A stretch of 13,559 nucleotides of DNA, from assembly GCA_965662365.1 (NCBI GenBank), contig CBFIHR010000098.1:1-13559 (forward strand), given 5' to 3'. Below, piece by piece: positions 1 to 6,705 of this stretch. A program made the translations under genes and the position numbers. Below the pieces are notes generated by a model. It ran no database searches and was not told where the DNA came from. It worked only from the letters and a program-made list of their open reading frames with translations. Origin of the DNA: CAWVWD01 sp965662365 (GTDB lineage Bacteria > Bacteroidota > Bacteroidia > Chitinophagales > Saprospiraceae). Position 1 is the stretch's first letter, and each line of letters opens with the position of its first letter.

Positions 1-118
1 TCAGGTGTCGGAGTAACACAAACTAATATTTTCATCTATTTATATTATTTAGTACCGTCGAATCGTTGGACTGTTAAATTGTTTTTTGACGTAATTTATA
101 TGAATCAGTTATTAAAAC

Positions 119-142
119 AATCTAACAATGTAACAATATAAC
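119..142. repeat. Three tandem AATNTAAC octamers
   Basis: Three head-to-tail copies of AATNTAAC (N = C, G, A) run without interruption. No function is evident. It could be a degenerate microsatellite or part of a longer dispersed intergenic repeat. Confidence 0.6.
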
Positions 143-238
143 AGTTTGACAAAACATTTTTTTCTTGTCCAAAGGTAAACGATTTTTATCCTTTTGTCAA
201 TTTTTAAAATAATTATTTTTAATTGTAAACTATTGTAA

Positions 239-265
239 ATCAAATAGTTTTGAAAACTATTTGAT
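239..265. repeat. 27-bp perfect palindrome
   Basis: Two exactly complementary 13-base arms (ATCAAATAGTTTT and its complement) flank a single central G. It is followed by A's, not T's, so it does not look like an intrinsic terminator for the + strand. It could be a cruciform-forming repeat or a symmetric operator upstream of the module. The palindrome is seen directly; any function is inference. Confidence 0.7.
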
Positions 266-462
266 AAAAAAAGTATATCTCATTGATAATCAATCGACAA
301 CCATAAAATACAAAATTAGAACTTATTTTGATACAATTAGTTCATTGTGTACAAAAAATAGTCACTTTCAACTAATTTTTTTATCAAATCGACCAATTTG
401 TTTTATGAAATTGCTATTTTTTAATATAAAATGAGAAAAATCATTTTCATAAAATAGTTTTT

Positions 463-482
463 ATATATAGATTTCTATATAT
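463..482. repeat. AT-rich 20-bp palindrome
   Basis: ATATATAGA and its exact complement TCTATATAT flank TT. It overlaps the candidate -7 box at 478-485 and lies about 85 bp before the first start codon, so it could be a regulatory site. The base composition makes chance symmetry fairly likely. Confidence 0.4.
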
Positions 483-485
483 TTG
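478..485 (+). promoter_or_regulatory. Possible Bacteroidota -7 promoter box
   Basis: TATATTTG matches the TAnnTTTG -7 element recognised by the Bacteroidota primary sigma factor. No clear TTG -33 element is visible about 20 nt upstream, so support is weak. If real, it would start a transcript roughly 75 nt before the biotin carrier start codon and could drive the module. Confidence 0.2.
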
Positions 486-516
486 CTTTTGCTAACAAAG
501 AAATTATACTAACGGT

Positions 517-549
517 AAACTTGACAGTTTTTCAAAACCTATCAGGTTT
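517..549. repeat. Two adjacent small palindromes before the biotin carrier gene
   Basis: AAACT-TGAC-AGTTT (517-530) is followed four bases later by AAACCT-ATC-AGGTTT (535-549). The second shares its AAACCT/AGGTTT arms with the larger hairpin at 9632-9664, suggesting one dispersed family. They lie in the presumed 5' leader, 18 nt before the ATG. Confidence 0.5.
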
Positions 550-567
550 ATAGTCACAACTCAAAAT

Positions 568-1044
568 ATGAAATATAATATAATCGTCGATGAGCAAGAA
601 TTTGGCTTATCCAAAACAGATGCTGCGAACCTCAACGCCATCGAATTAAGTAACGGAGAACTACACGTTTTAAAGGATAATCAAGCCTACAATTGCGAAC
701 TGTTAGAAGCAGATTACAATAATAGCACGATGACGATTCTGGTCAACGGTACAAAATACAACCTCAAAATCGAAGATGAATATGATTTATTAGTCAAAAA
801 AATGGGCTTGTCCATTGCTGCTTCCAGTAAGTTAGATAATATCAAAGCACCGATGCCAGGGTTGATTATCGACATTTTGGTTGAGCCAGGACAAACCATC
901 GAAAAAGGCACACCTTTATTAATCCTCGAAGCGATGAAGATGGAAAATGTGCTAAAAGCCGATGGCGAAGGTGTGGTAAAATCAATTGAAATCATTAAAA
1001 GTCAAGCGGTAGATAAAGGCCAAGTTTTGATTGAAATGGAGTAA
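568..1044 (+). CDS. Biotin carboxyl carrier protein of an acyl-CoA (propionyl-CoA) carboxylase
   Basis: 158 aa cytoplasmic carrier that holds the biotin shuttled between biotin carboxylase and carboxyltransferase. The C-terminal ~70 residues form the biotinyl/lipoyl domain: a PMPG turn at 95-98 and the biotinylation motif EAMKMEN at 121-127, with Lys124 as the expected attachment site, followed by the second hairpin half ending in GQVLIEME. Residues 1-80 are a lysine- and glutamate-bearing N-terminal domain without a motif I can name, similar in style to stand-alone carriers of Bacteroidota acyl-CoA carboxylases. In many other phyla this domain is fused to biotin carboxylase; here it is a separate gene. 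Its partners are probably the broken biotin carboxylase at 2618 and the carboxyltransferase at 7424. The function is secure; propionyl-CoA as substrate is inferred from the neighbours. Confidence 0.93.
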   Translation: MKYNIIVDEQEFGLSKTDAANLNAIELSNGELHVLKDNQAYNCELLEADYNNSTMTILVNGTKYNLKIEDEYDLLVKKMGLSIAASSKLDNIKAPMPGLIIDILVEPGQTIEKGTPLLILEAMKMENVLKADGEGVVKSIEIIKSQAVDKGQVLIEME

Positions 1045-1074
1045 GAGCCACAAAACTAAACAACTCAAAATATT

Positions 1075-1106
1075 CCGTCATCTCGACGAAAGTCGGAATC
1101 TCCTAA
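1075..1106 (+). repeat. Dispersed GTCATTGCG-type repeat, copy 1
   Basis: The core reads CCGTCATCTCGACGAAAGTC then GGAATCTCCTAA. The arms around CGAC/GTCG can fold into a small hairpin. Similarity to the copy at 13330 continues for about 28 nt past the core (about 19 of 28 positions match by eye), so the real unit is longer than the core. Confidence 0.65.
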
Positions 1107-1189
1107 GCATTCAAGTTACAATGTTTATAAAGAACAAATCAAAAACCCAATAGCCAATAAATGGTAGTTTTTAGGTTCACCAAAATTTA

Positions 1190-1208
1190 TCCCGATTTTT
1201 TATCGGGA
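1190..1208. terminator. TCCCGAT/ATCGGGA hairpin, possible terminator
   Basis: Perfect 7-bp stem with a five-T loop. No T-run follows the stem on the + strand, so intrinsic termination is doubtful. It may instead be a component of the repeat cluster. The structure is certain; the role is not. Confidence 0.4.
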
Positions 1209-1328
1209 AACCAACATTCGGAAAAGCTCAAAGTTTTGAATCTGTCGGTTTGATGATGAGTAATTAGCTTGAGTTTTGTTGGACGAGAAGTTTCTATTTT
1301 CAAAGGTGCGAAACCGTGAGTTAAGAGA

Positions 1329-1363
1329 TTAGGAGATTGCGAGTCAAGCCCGCAATGACGAAA
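1329..1363 (-). repeat. Dispersed GTCATTGCG-type repeat, copy 2 (reverse)
   Basis: On the minus strand it reads CTTTCGTCATTGCGGG, then CTTGACTC, then GCAATCTCCTAA. It is inverted relative to copy 1 and lies about 220 bp from it, making a loose inverted pair around the 1190-1208 hairpin. Confidence 0.7.
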
Positions 1364-1428
1364 GTTATTTAGTTTTTCAGATGTCGAGTTGGATTTAAAA
1401 ATTTGTAAAAATTGCACAATCATCATAT

Positions 1429-2526
1429 ATGTTATTCAAAGAATTTAAACCTGTAACAAAACAAGAATGGCTCGAAAAAGTCACCAAAGACCTCAAAGGC
1501 AAAAAGTCAATCGATAGCTTCAATTGGCAAGTCGAGGACATGGAATTTACGCCATTTTATCACAGCGAAGATGCGATAAATGCAACGCCAATCGTTGACG
1601 GTCGAAGCGACAACACTTGGGAAATTGGCGAACGAATTGTCATTCAAAATGAGGATTATGCAGCTGCGAATCAACAAGCCGTCGATGCCTTGATGAAAGG
1701 TGCAAATGCGTTGCTGTTTGTCGTGGACAAATCACCAACAAGCGCACAATTAATAACGCTTTTAGAAAACATACAATTAGAATGGATTTCTACGCACTTT
1801 CGTGCAAATAATAGTCTGGAACTCGCACAGACTTTGGTGCAAGTTATCGAAGCTAAGGAGCAGAATTCAGCTAAAGTTGTTTGTTCTTTTAACAGTCCTA
1901 ATGCGAATTGCTTTAACCAGTTAGACCTTTTCAAAAAGCTAATGGCTAAACTGCCAAAAGCAAAGTTTTTGACGGTAGATCTAAGCTCTGACAACGATGT
2001 AGCCTACAATTTGGCGAAAGCCATAAAAAAAGGAAATGACTACATGGAACAATTGTCAGATAACGGTTTTGACTTAATTAAAAGCCATCAACAAATTCAA
2101 TTTGTCATCAGTCTGAATGATGATTATTTTCCGAGCATCGCCAAAGTTCGAGCGTTAAAATCCTTGTGGCAGCAAGTTTTGTCTGCCTGGGATTCGGACT
2201 TAAAACTTGTTCCAAATATTGAAGTTCACCTCACCGAAAATGCACAATCGGACGACGAAAATTACAATAAAATCAAAGCGACCACACAAGCAATGTCTGC
2301 CGTAATTGGCGGAGCAAATCGCTTGTATGTTTATCCATCAGACAGTTTTAAAAATGAAAACGGAACTATGTTTTCTCGCCGAATAGCCTTAAATGTGCAG
2401 CATTTATTGCAACAAGAAAGCTATTTGGATAGGGTAATTGATGCTTCGGCAGGGAGTTATTTTATTGAAAATTTGACGGAGAAAATTGCGGAAAAAGCGT
2501 GGGCGATTTTTCAAAATGAATTTTAA
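1429..2526 (+). CDS. mutA: Methylmalonyl-CoA mutase small (beta) subunit
   Basis: 365 aa. Partner of the catalytic mutase subunit at 4219, interconverting (R)-methylmalonyl-CoA and succinyl-CoA. The N-terminus (FKPVTKQEWLEKVTKDLKGK) and the WEIGER and ALMKGANAL segments match the small-subunit TIM-barrel fold. Near the C-terminus, the AMSAVIGGANRLYV segment parallels AMSATLGGTQSLHT of the large subunit, and DASAGSYFIENLTEKIAEKAW parallels DPWAGSYYVEYLTKEIADKAW. There is no DxHxxG cobalamin-binding domain, as expected for the non-catalytic subunit. At 365 aa it is shorter than the ~450-620 aa I would expect from the family, but the barrel reads through without an obvious break. The TAA is followed after two bases by the 69-nt palindrome that separates it from the biotin carboxylase gene. 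Confident assignment. Confidence 0.9.
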   Translation: MLFKEFKPVTKQEWLEKVTKDLKGKKSIDSFNWQVEDMEFTPFYHSEDAINATPIVDGRSDNTWEIGERIVIQNEDYAAANQQAVDALMKGANALLFVVDKSPTSAQLITLLENIQLEWISTHFRANNSLELAQTLVQVIEAKEQNSAKVVCSFNSPNANCFNQLDLFKKLMAKLPKAKFLTVDLSSDNDVAYNLAKAIKKGNDYMEQLSDNGFDLIKSHQQIQFVISLNDDYFPSIAKVRALKSLWQQVLSAWDSDLKLVPNIEVHLTENAQSDDENYNKIKATTQAMSAVIGGANRLYVYPSDSFKNENGTMFSRRIALNVQHLLQQESYLDRVIDASAGSYFIENLTEKIAEKAWAIFQNEF

Positions 2527-2528
2527 CG

Positions 2529-2597
2529 ACAAAAGACACAATAGGACACAAACGGATTTTCTAAAACCTTTTGTTTTCTTTTGATGCTTTTGTGGTT
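2529..2597. repeat. 69-nt imperfect palindrome, copy A (before biotin carboxylase)
   Basis: Starts ACAAAAGACACAATAGG and ends GATGCTTTTGTGGTT. It is the same length as the element at 7334-7402 and matches it at 56 of 69 positions by hand alignment, with the first 24 and last 18 bases most conserved. The ends pair as ACAAAAG/CTTTTGT, followed by an internal loop and a long interrupted stem, so the transcript should form one large hairpin between the mutase small-subunit and biotin carboxylase genes. It may be a mobile palindromic repeat or an RNA processing/attenuation site. Confidence 0.75.
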
Positions 2598-2606
2598 ACA
2601 ACATAT

Positions 2607-2615
2607 ACTAACAAA
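2607..2615 (+). promoter_or_regulatory. ACTAACAAA leader motif before the biotin carboxylase start
   Basis: ACTAACAAA ends 2 nt before the ATG at 2618. The same nonamer precedes the starts at 4219, 6922 and 7424. There is no Shine-Dalgarno sequence, so this A-rich segment probably serves as the ribosome loading site. Confidence 0.5.
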
Positions 2616-2617
2616 AA

Positions 2618-4046
2618 ATGAAAAAAATACTAATAGCCAACCGTGGCGAAATTGCCATCAGAGTAATGAAATCTGCCCGAAAAATGGGCATTAAAACCGT
2701 AGCGATTTATTCGGAAGTCGATAGAAATGCGATGCACGTCAGATTTGCGGACGAAGCCGTTTGTGTCGGAAAAGCAACTTCGGGAGAATCGTATTTGGTT
2801 ATGGAAAACGTGCTACAAGCCGCCAAAGATACTGGAGCAGATGGCATTCACCCGGGCTACGGGTTTTTGAGTGAAAATGCGATTTTTGCTCAAATGGTCG
2901 AAGACGCAGGCATTACGTTCATTGGTCCAAAACCACATGCAATTCGTGTGATGGGCGATAAATTGGAAGCAAAAGAAACGGTCAAAGATTACGATATTCC
3001 AATGGTGCCTGGCATCGACGAAGCTGTTACAGATATTGAATTAGCGAAAGAAATTGCGGTGCAAGTCGGTTTTCCTGTCTTGATAAAAGCGGCTGCTGGT
3101 GGCGGTGGAAAAGGAATGCGAGTGGTAAATACTTTAGAAGAGTTGCCCGAGCAAATGGAACGGGCGATTAGCGAAGCGACTTCGGCATTCGGTAACGGTG
3201 CAGTTTTCGTGGAAAAATACGTGACTTCTCCTCGACATATCGAGATTCAAGTTTTGGCAGATACACACGGAAATGTGGTGCATTTGTTCGAGCGAGAATG
3301 TAGCGTTCAACGTCGTCATCAGAAAGTAGTCGAAGAAGCTCCTTCGGCAGTTTTGACCCCTGAAATCCGTAAAGCGATGGGCGAGGCAGCGGTGAAAGTA
3401 GCAAAAGCCTGTGATTATGTCGGAGCTGGAACGGTCGAGTTTTTGTTAGATGGCGACCACAATTTTTACTTTTTAGAAATGAATACTCGTTTGCAAGTCG
3501 AACATCCTGTTTCTGAATTGATAACTGGAATTGACTTGGTCGAGCAGCAAATCAAAGTGGCACGAGGCGAAAAATTAGCCTTTACACAAGAAGATTTGAG
3601 TATCAACGGTCATGCGTTGGAACTGCGGGTTTATGCGGAAGATCCGTTGGATAACTTCTCGCCAAATGTTGGCACTTTAACGACTTACATTCGCCCCGAA
3701 GGTGAAGGCATTCGTTTATTATGACCCGATGATTGCCAAACTTATCACTTACGGCAAAACTCGTGACGAAGCGATTCAGTTGATGAATGAGGCGATTGCT
3801 CAATATAAAATCGAGGGGATTCAGACGACTTTGCCTTTCGGCAAATTTGTATGCGAACACGAAGCCTTTACGTCTGGTAATTTTGATACGCACTTTGTTA
3901 AGAATTATTATTCGCCTGACCAAATTCGTGAGCAACAAGCGAAAGAACGGGAGATTGCGGCGTTGGTTGGTTTGAAATTGTACCTGGAGGATAATCGGAA
4001 GTTGAGAGCGGTAGAAAGTAAAGATACAAATTGGAGCGTTCGGTAG
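2618..4046 (+). pseudogene. Biotin carboxylase subunit, broken by a frameshifting deletion near codon 366
   Basis: The ATP-dependent enzyme carboxylates biotin on the carrier protein. The first frame (2618-3724) holds the start MKKILIANRGEIAIR, the ATP-grasp glycine loop AAAGGGGKGMRVV (158-170), RECSVQRRHQKVVEEAP (226-242), EMNTRLQVEHPV (287-298) and ELRVYAEDP with Arg337 in the place of the catalytic arginine. It then reads EGEGIRLL and stops at 3722-3724. The C-terminal part continues in another frame from VYYDPMIAKLITYGKTRDEA (3714 on) to the TAG at 4044-4046. Compared with E. coli AccC (GVRW...VPPYYDSM), about 12 residues are missing at the junction, so this is a deletion of roughly 38 bp and not a simple slip. 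GTTTA at 3714-3718 could be the leftover of two deleted-between copies. The catalytic centre is intact but the C-terminal domain is lost, so the product is probably inactive, unless this is an assembly error. Confidence 0.88.
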
Positions 4047-4100
4047 AATTTGATGGAAACACGGATTTAGCGGATGAACGCTGATTTTTCTTGCACTATT

Positions 4101-4133
4101 TTCGTCATTGCGGTGTATGCCGCAATCTCCTAA
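4101..4133 (+). repeat. Dispersed GTCATTGCG-type repeat, copy 3
   Basis: TTCGTCATTGCGG, TGTATG, then CCGCAATCTCCTAA. ATTGCGG and CCGCAAT form a perfect 7-bp stem with a six-base loop. This is the cleanest hairpin among the copies in the window. Confidence 0.75.
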
Positions 4134-4206
4134 TTTGTAAAGACAGAATCTGGATAAAGCACGGTACAAAAATCCTGTTTCATCCTGTAAATTCTGTCAA
4201 AGAAAA

Positions 4207-4215
4207 ACTAACAAA
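4207..4215 (+). promoter_or_regulatory. ACTAACAAA leader motif before the mutase large subunit
   Basis: ACTAACAAA ends 3 nt before the ATG at 4219 and is continued by A's. Same motif as before the starts at 2618, 6922 and 7424; likely a translation-initiation leader. Confidence 0.5.
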
Positions 4216-4218
4216 AAA

Positions 4219-6339
4219 ATGAAAAAACCAAATTTCAAAAATATACCTTACCAACGCCAAAACGGAATAATAAAAGCCGAAACTAAATGGCAAACGCCCG
4301 AAGGCATTGATATACAAACGGCTTATGATAAAGCGGTCATTGAAGGCTACGAACACTTGGATTTTGTGGCAGGAATTGCACCGAATTTGCGAGGGCCTTA
4401 TAGTTCGATGTATGCAGGTCGTCCGTGGACAATTCGACAATATGCAGGTTTTTCGACCGCAGAGGAAAGCAATGCGTTTTATCGTCGAAACTTAGCACAA
4501 GGACAAAAAGGTTTGTCGGTTGCCTTTGATTTGGCAACACATCGAGGTTATGACAGCGATCATCCTCGTGTGACTGGAGATGTTGGTATGGCAGGTGTTG
4601 CGATTGATACGATTGAAGATATGAAAACCTTGTTTGACCAAATTCCTTTGGATAAAATGTCGGTGTCGATGACGATGAATGGAGCGGTTATTCCGATTAT
4701 GGCATTTTATATTGCAGCCGCAGAAGAACAAGGTGTTTCACAAGAAAAATTGAGCGGAACAATACAAAACGATATTTTGAAAGAATTTATGGTGCGAAAT
4801 ACCTACATCTATCCACCTAAACATTCGATGCGAATTATCGGTGATATTTTTGAATATACGTCCAAATTTATTCCTCGTTTTAACTCGATAAGTATCAGCG
4901 GTTATCACATGCACGAAGCTGGTGCATCGGCAGATATTGAGTTGGCTTATACGTTGGCAGATGGTTTGGAATACTTGCGAACTGGGATAAAAGCTGGGTT
5001 GAAAATTGATGATTTTGCGCCTCGTTTGTCGTTTTTTTGGGGAATCGGTATGAATCATTTTGTGGAAATCGCAAAGATGCGAGCAGCTAGAATGTTGTGG
5101 GCAAAAATCGTTAAACAGTTTAATCCAACTAATCCAAAATCCTTGGCTTTACGGACACATTCGCAAACTTCGGGTTGGAGTTTGACAGCACAAGATCCGT
5201 TTAATAATATCGCAAGAACTGCCATCGAAGCAATGTCTGCTACACTTGGCGGCACGCAATCTCTACACACTAATTCACTCGACGAAGCGATTGCTTTGCC
5301 AACTGATTTTTCTGCAAAAATCGCTCGGGACACACAGAAATATTTGCAACAAGAAACTGGTATTACAAAAGTCGTTGATCCGTGGGCCGGTTCGTATTAT
5401 GTGGAATATTTGACTAAAGAAATTGCGGATAAGGCTTGGGCGTTGATTCAAGAAATTGACGAATTAGGCGGAATGGCGAAAGCGATTGAAAATGGTTTGC
5501 CAAAGCTAAAAATTGAAGAAGCTGCCGCTAAAAAACAGGCTCGAATTGATAGCGGAATTGATAAAATTATTGGTGTAAACTTATTCATCAATCAAGATGA
5601 AGAGGAAACGCTAGATGTTTTGGAAGTCGATAATTCGGCAGTACGAAAAGCACAAGTCGAAAAATTACGACAAGTCAAAGCAAATCGAGATGAAGCAGCC
5701 GTAAAAGCAGCACTCAAAGACCTCGAAAATGGTGCAAAAGGTGATGCGAATTTATTGGATTTAGCCATCAAAGCGGCAAGATTACGAGCAACTTTAGGCG
5801 AAATTTCCGATGCGATGGAAACGCATTTCGGACGTTTCAAAGCAACAACTCAAACTATAAAAGGGGCTTATGCCAAAGCGATTATGAATGATACAGATTT
5901 TGCGAAAGCAAGAGAATTATCTAACGATTTTTATAAAAAAGAAGGTCGTCGTCCACGGATTATGATTGCAAAATTGGGACAAGATGGACACGACAGAGGT
6001 GCAAAAGTCATTGCGACATCTTTTGCGGATATTGGTTTTGATGTTGATATGGGACCTTTGTTTCAAACGCCCGAAGAAGCGGCTCGTCAAGCAGCAGAAA
6101 ATGATGTGCATATTTTAGGAATTTCATCTTTAGCTGCTGGTCACAAAACGCTTGTTCCTCAGGCGATTAAGGCGTTGGAAAATATTGGTCGTGACGATAT
6201 TATGGTGGTTGTTGGTGGTGTGATTCCGCCTCAGGATTATCAGTTTTTGTTTGATTGTGGTGTAGTTGGTGTTTTTGGCCCAGGGACGGTGATTTCTAAG
6301 GCAGCGAGTTCGATTTTGGAGATTATGCTTATGCCATAG
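4219..6339 (+). CDS. mutB: Methylmalonyl-CoA mutase large (catalytic) subunit
   Basis: 706 aa, full length. A cobalamin-dependent radical isomerase converting (R)-methylmalonyl-CoA to succinyl-CoA. The N-terminal TIM barrel carries RPWTIRQYAGFSTAEE with Tyr75, DILKEFMVRNTYIYPP with Arg193 and SGYHMHEAGASA with His230; these line up at a constant offset of 14 with Tyr89, Arg207 and His244 of the Propionibacterium enzyme, so the active site looks intact. A charged linker (about 460-560) leads to the C-terminal B12 domain (about 575-706) with KLGQDGHDRG: Asp589, His591 (lower axial cobalt ligand) and Gly594 fit DxHxxG, followed by VVVGGVIPPQD and VFGPGT. Its stop codon lies inside the CATAGGT/ACCTATG hairpin that precedes a transposase remnant, so the last few residues could have been altered by insertion. 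I see no cobalamin riboswitch upstream. Very confident. Confidence 0.97.
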   Translation: MKKPNFKNIPYQRQNGIIKAETKWQTPEGIDIQTAYDKAVIEGYEHLDFVAGIAPNLRGPYSSMYAGRPWTIRQYAGFSTAEESNAFYRRNLAQGQKGLSVAFDLATHRGYDSDHPRVTGDVGMAGVAIDTIEDMKTLFDQIPLDKMSVSMTMNGAVIPIMAFYIAAAEEQGVSQEKLSGTIQNDILKEFMVRNTYIYPPKHSMRIIGDIFEYTSKFIPRFNSISISGYHMHEAGASADIELAYTLADGLEYLRTGIKAGLKIDDFAPRLSFFWGIGMNHFVEIAKMRAARMLWAKIVKQFNPTNPKSLALRTHSQTSGWSLTAQDPFNNIARTAIEAMSATLGGTQSLHTNSLDEAIALPTDFSAKIARDTQKYLQQETGITKVVDPWAGSYYVEYLTKEIADKAWALIQEIDELGGMAKAIENGLPKLKIEEAAAKKQARIDSGIDKIIGVNLFINQDEEETLDVLEVDNSAVRKAQVEKLRQVKANRDEAAVKAALKDLENGAKGDANLLDLAIKAARLRATLGEISDAMETHFGRFKATTQTIKGAYAKAIMNDTDFAKARELSNDFYKKEGRRPRIMIAKLGQDGHDRGAKVIATSFADIGFDVDMGPLFQTPEEAARQAAENDVHILGISSLAAGHKTLVPQAIKALENIGRDDIMVVVGGVIPPQDYQFLFDCGVVGVFGPGTVISKAASSILEIMLMP

Positions 6340-6351
6340 GTAGAACCTATG
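6335..6351. repeat. CATAGGT-AGA-ACCTATG hairpin, possible IS200-type left end
   Basis: A perfect 7-bp stem with a 3-nt loop. It contains the TAG stop of mutB (6337-6339) and ends just before the transposase start. IS200/IS605 elements carry subterminal hairpins recognised by TnpA, so this may be the left-end hairpin of the decayed element. No matching right-end hairpin was identified. Confidence 0.45.
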
Positions 6352-6357
6352 CAAAAA

Positions 6358-6663
6358 ATGCCACACACGAAACTAATTTACCACATTGTTTTTGGTACAA
6401 AATACCGAAGACGAGTATTAACAAAAGATAATCGAAAGCGATTATTCAAATTCATTTGGGGAATTTTACAAAAGAAAAAATGTCATTTATACCGGATCAA
6501 TGGCGTAGAAAACCACATACATATTCTAACAAGTATGCGAATGCCGATGAATATTGCAGATTTGGTAAAAGATATTAAAGTTTCCTCAAATATGTGGATA
6601 AAAGAGGGACGGATTTTTGATGAATTTGAGTGTTATGATGGTTGGGATGTTGAACAAATATAG
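6358..6663 (+). pseudogene. Truncated IS200/IS605-type Y1 transposase
   Basis: A remnant of an HUH single-strand transposase (TnpA-like, 'transposase IS200-like' domain). Recognisable segments are MPHTKLIYHIVFGTKYRR at the N-terminus, GVENHIHIL with the HxH metal-binding pair, and LVKDIKVSSNMWIKEGRIF. The family normally runs to about 130-150 aa and has its catalytic tyrosine in a GY(G/A)AF-like stretch after F..FE.W. Here the protein ends after about 101 residues with FECYDGWDVEQI, and no GY motif can be seen; a Trp sits roughly where the Tyr should be. An alternative start at 6349 lies within the hairpin; 6358 was chosen because family members usually start close to this motif. It is almost certainly inactive. 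It sits between mutB and the epimerase gene in the same direction. Confidence 0.75.
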
Positions 6664-6705
6664 TATCGAGTTATGTCGTAATAATTTTGATGAAATGATA
6701 AGAAT

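Larger units (their letters stand above)
1..567. other. AT-rich non-coding region with palindromes
   Basis: No credible gene was found on either strand. The first ~18 bases resemble the outer end of the dispersed repeat seen at 13436-13466 (GTCGGAGTAACA here, GTCGGAATAACA there), so a repeat copy may be cut by the window edge. The rest is strongly AT-rich and holds three tandem AATNTAAC octamers (119-142), a 27-bp palindrome (239-265), a 20-bp AT palindrome (463-482) and two small palindromes just before the biotin carrier gene (517-530 and 535-549). It probably contains the promoter of the downstream module. Confidence 0.6.
1045..1428. other. 384-bp intergenic region of dispersed repeats
   Basis: It is too long for a simple intra-operon gap. 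It contains two oppositely oriented copies of the GTCATTGCG/ATCTCC repeat (1075-1106 forward, 1329-1363 reverse) and a TCCCGAT/ATCGGGA hairpin (1190-1208) between them. A minus-strand open frame over 1187-1426 reads HCGLDSQSP, the usual translation of this repeat, and is not a gene. No promoter was recognised. Confidence 0.65.
4047..4218. other. Intergenic repeats between biotin carboxylase and mutase large subunit
   Basis: The 172-bp gap holds three repeat-like pieces: a segment with GGAAACACGGATTTAGCGG and GCTGATTTTT (4055-4087), a GTCATTGCG repeat with a perfect hairpin (4101-4133), and near-tandem 10-mers beginning TCCTGT/TCCTGT/TTCTGT (about 4171-4200). The gap ends in an ACTAACAAA leader. 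No gene or clear promoter was found. Confidence 0.55.

Noticed and set aside
1187..1426. 79-aa minus-strand open frame containing HCGLDSQSP
   Set aside because: This is the typical spurious translation of the GTCATTGCG repeat; no start signal or protein-like features were seen.
2618..4046. Programmed ribosomal frameshift in biotin carboxylase
   Set aside because: The junction lacks about 12 family residues, so a frameshift alone would not restore the protein, and no slippery heptamer with a downstream structure is apparent.
3603..4169. 188-aa open frame on the minus strand
   Set aside because: It lies antisense over the biotin carboxylase 3' half and repeats, shows no family motif, and is best explained as a shadow of the broken gene.
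4047..4218. Cobalamin riboswitch before the mutase large subunit
   Set aside because: No B12-box-like conserved segment or suitable long structured leader was recognised here or in 1045-1428.
4492..4731. Minus-strand open frame inside mutB
   Set aside because: mutB is an unambiguous full-length gene with intact active-site residues; the antisense frame has no motif and is a shadow. The same applies to the other frames inside pccB and iorB.
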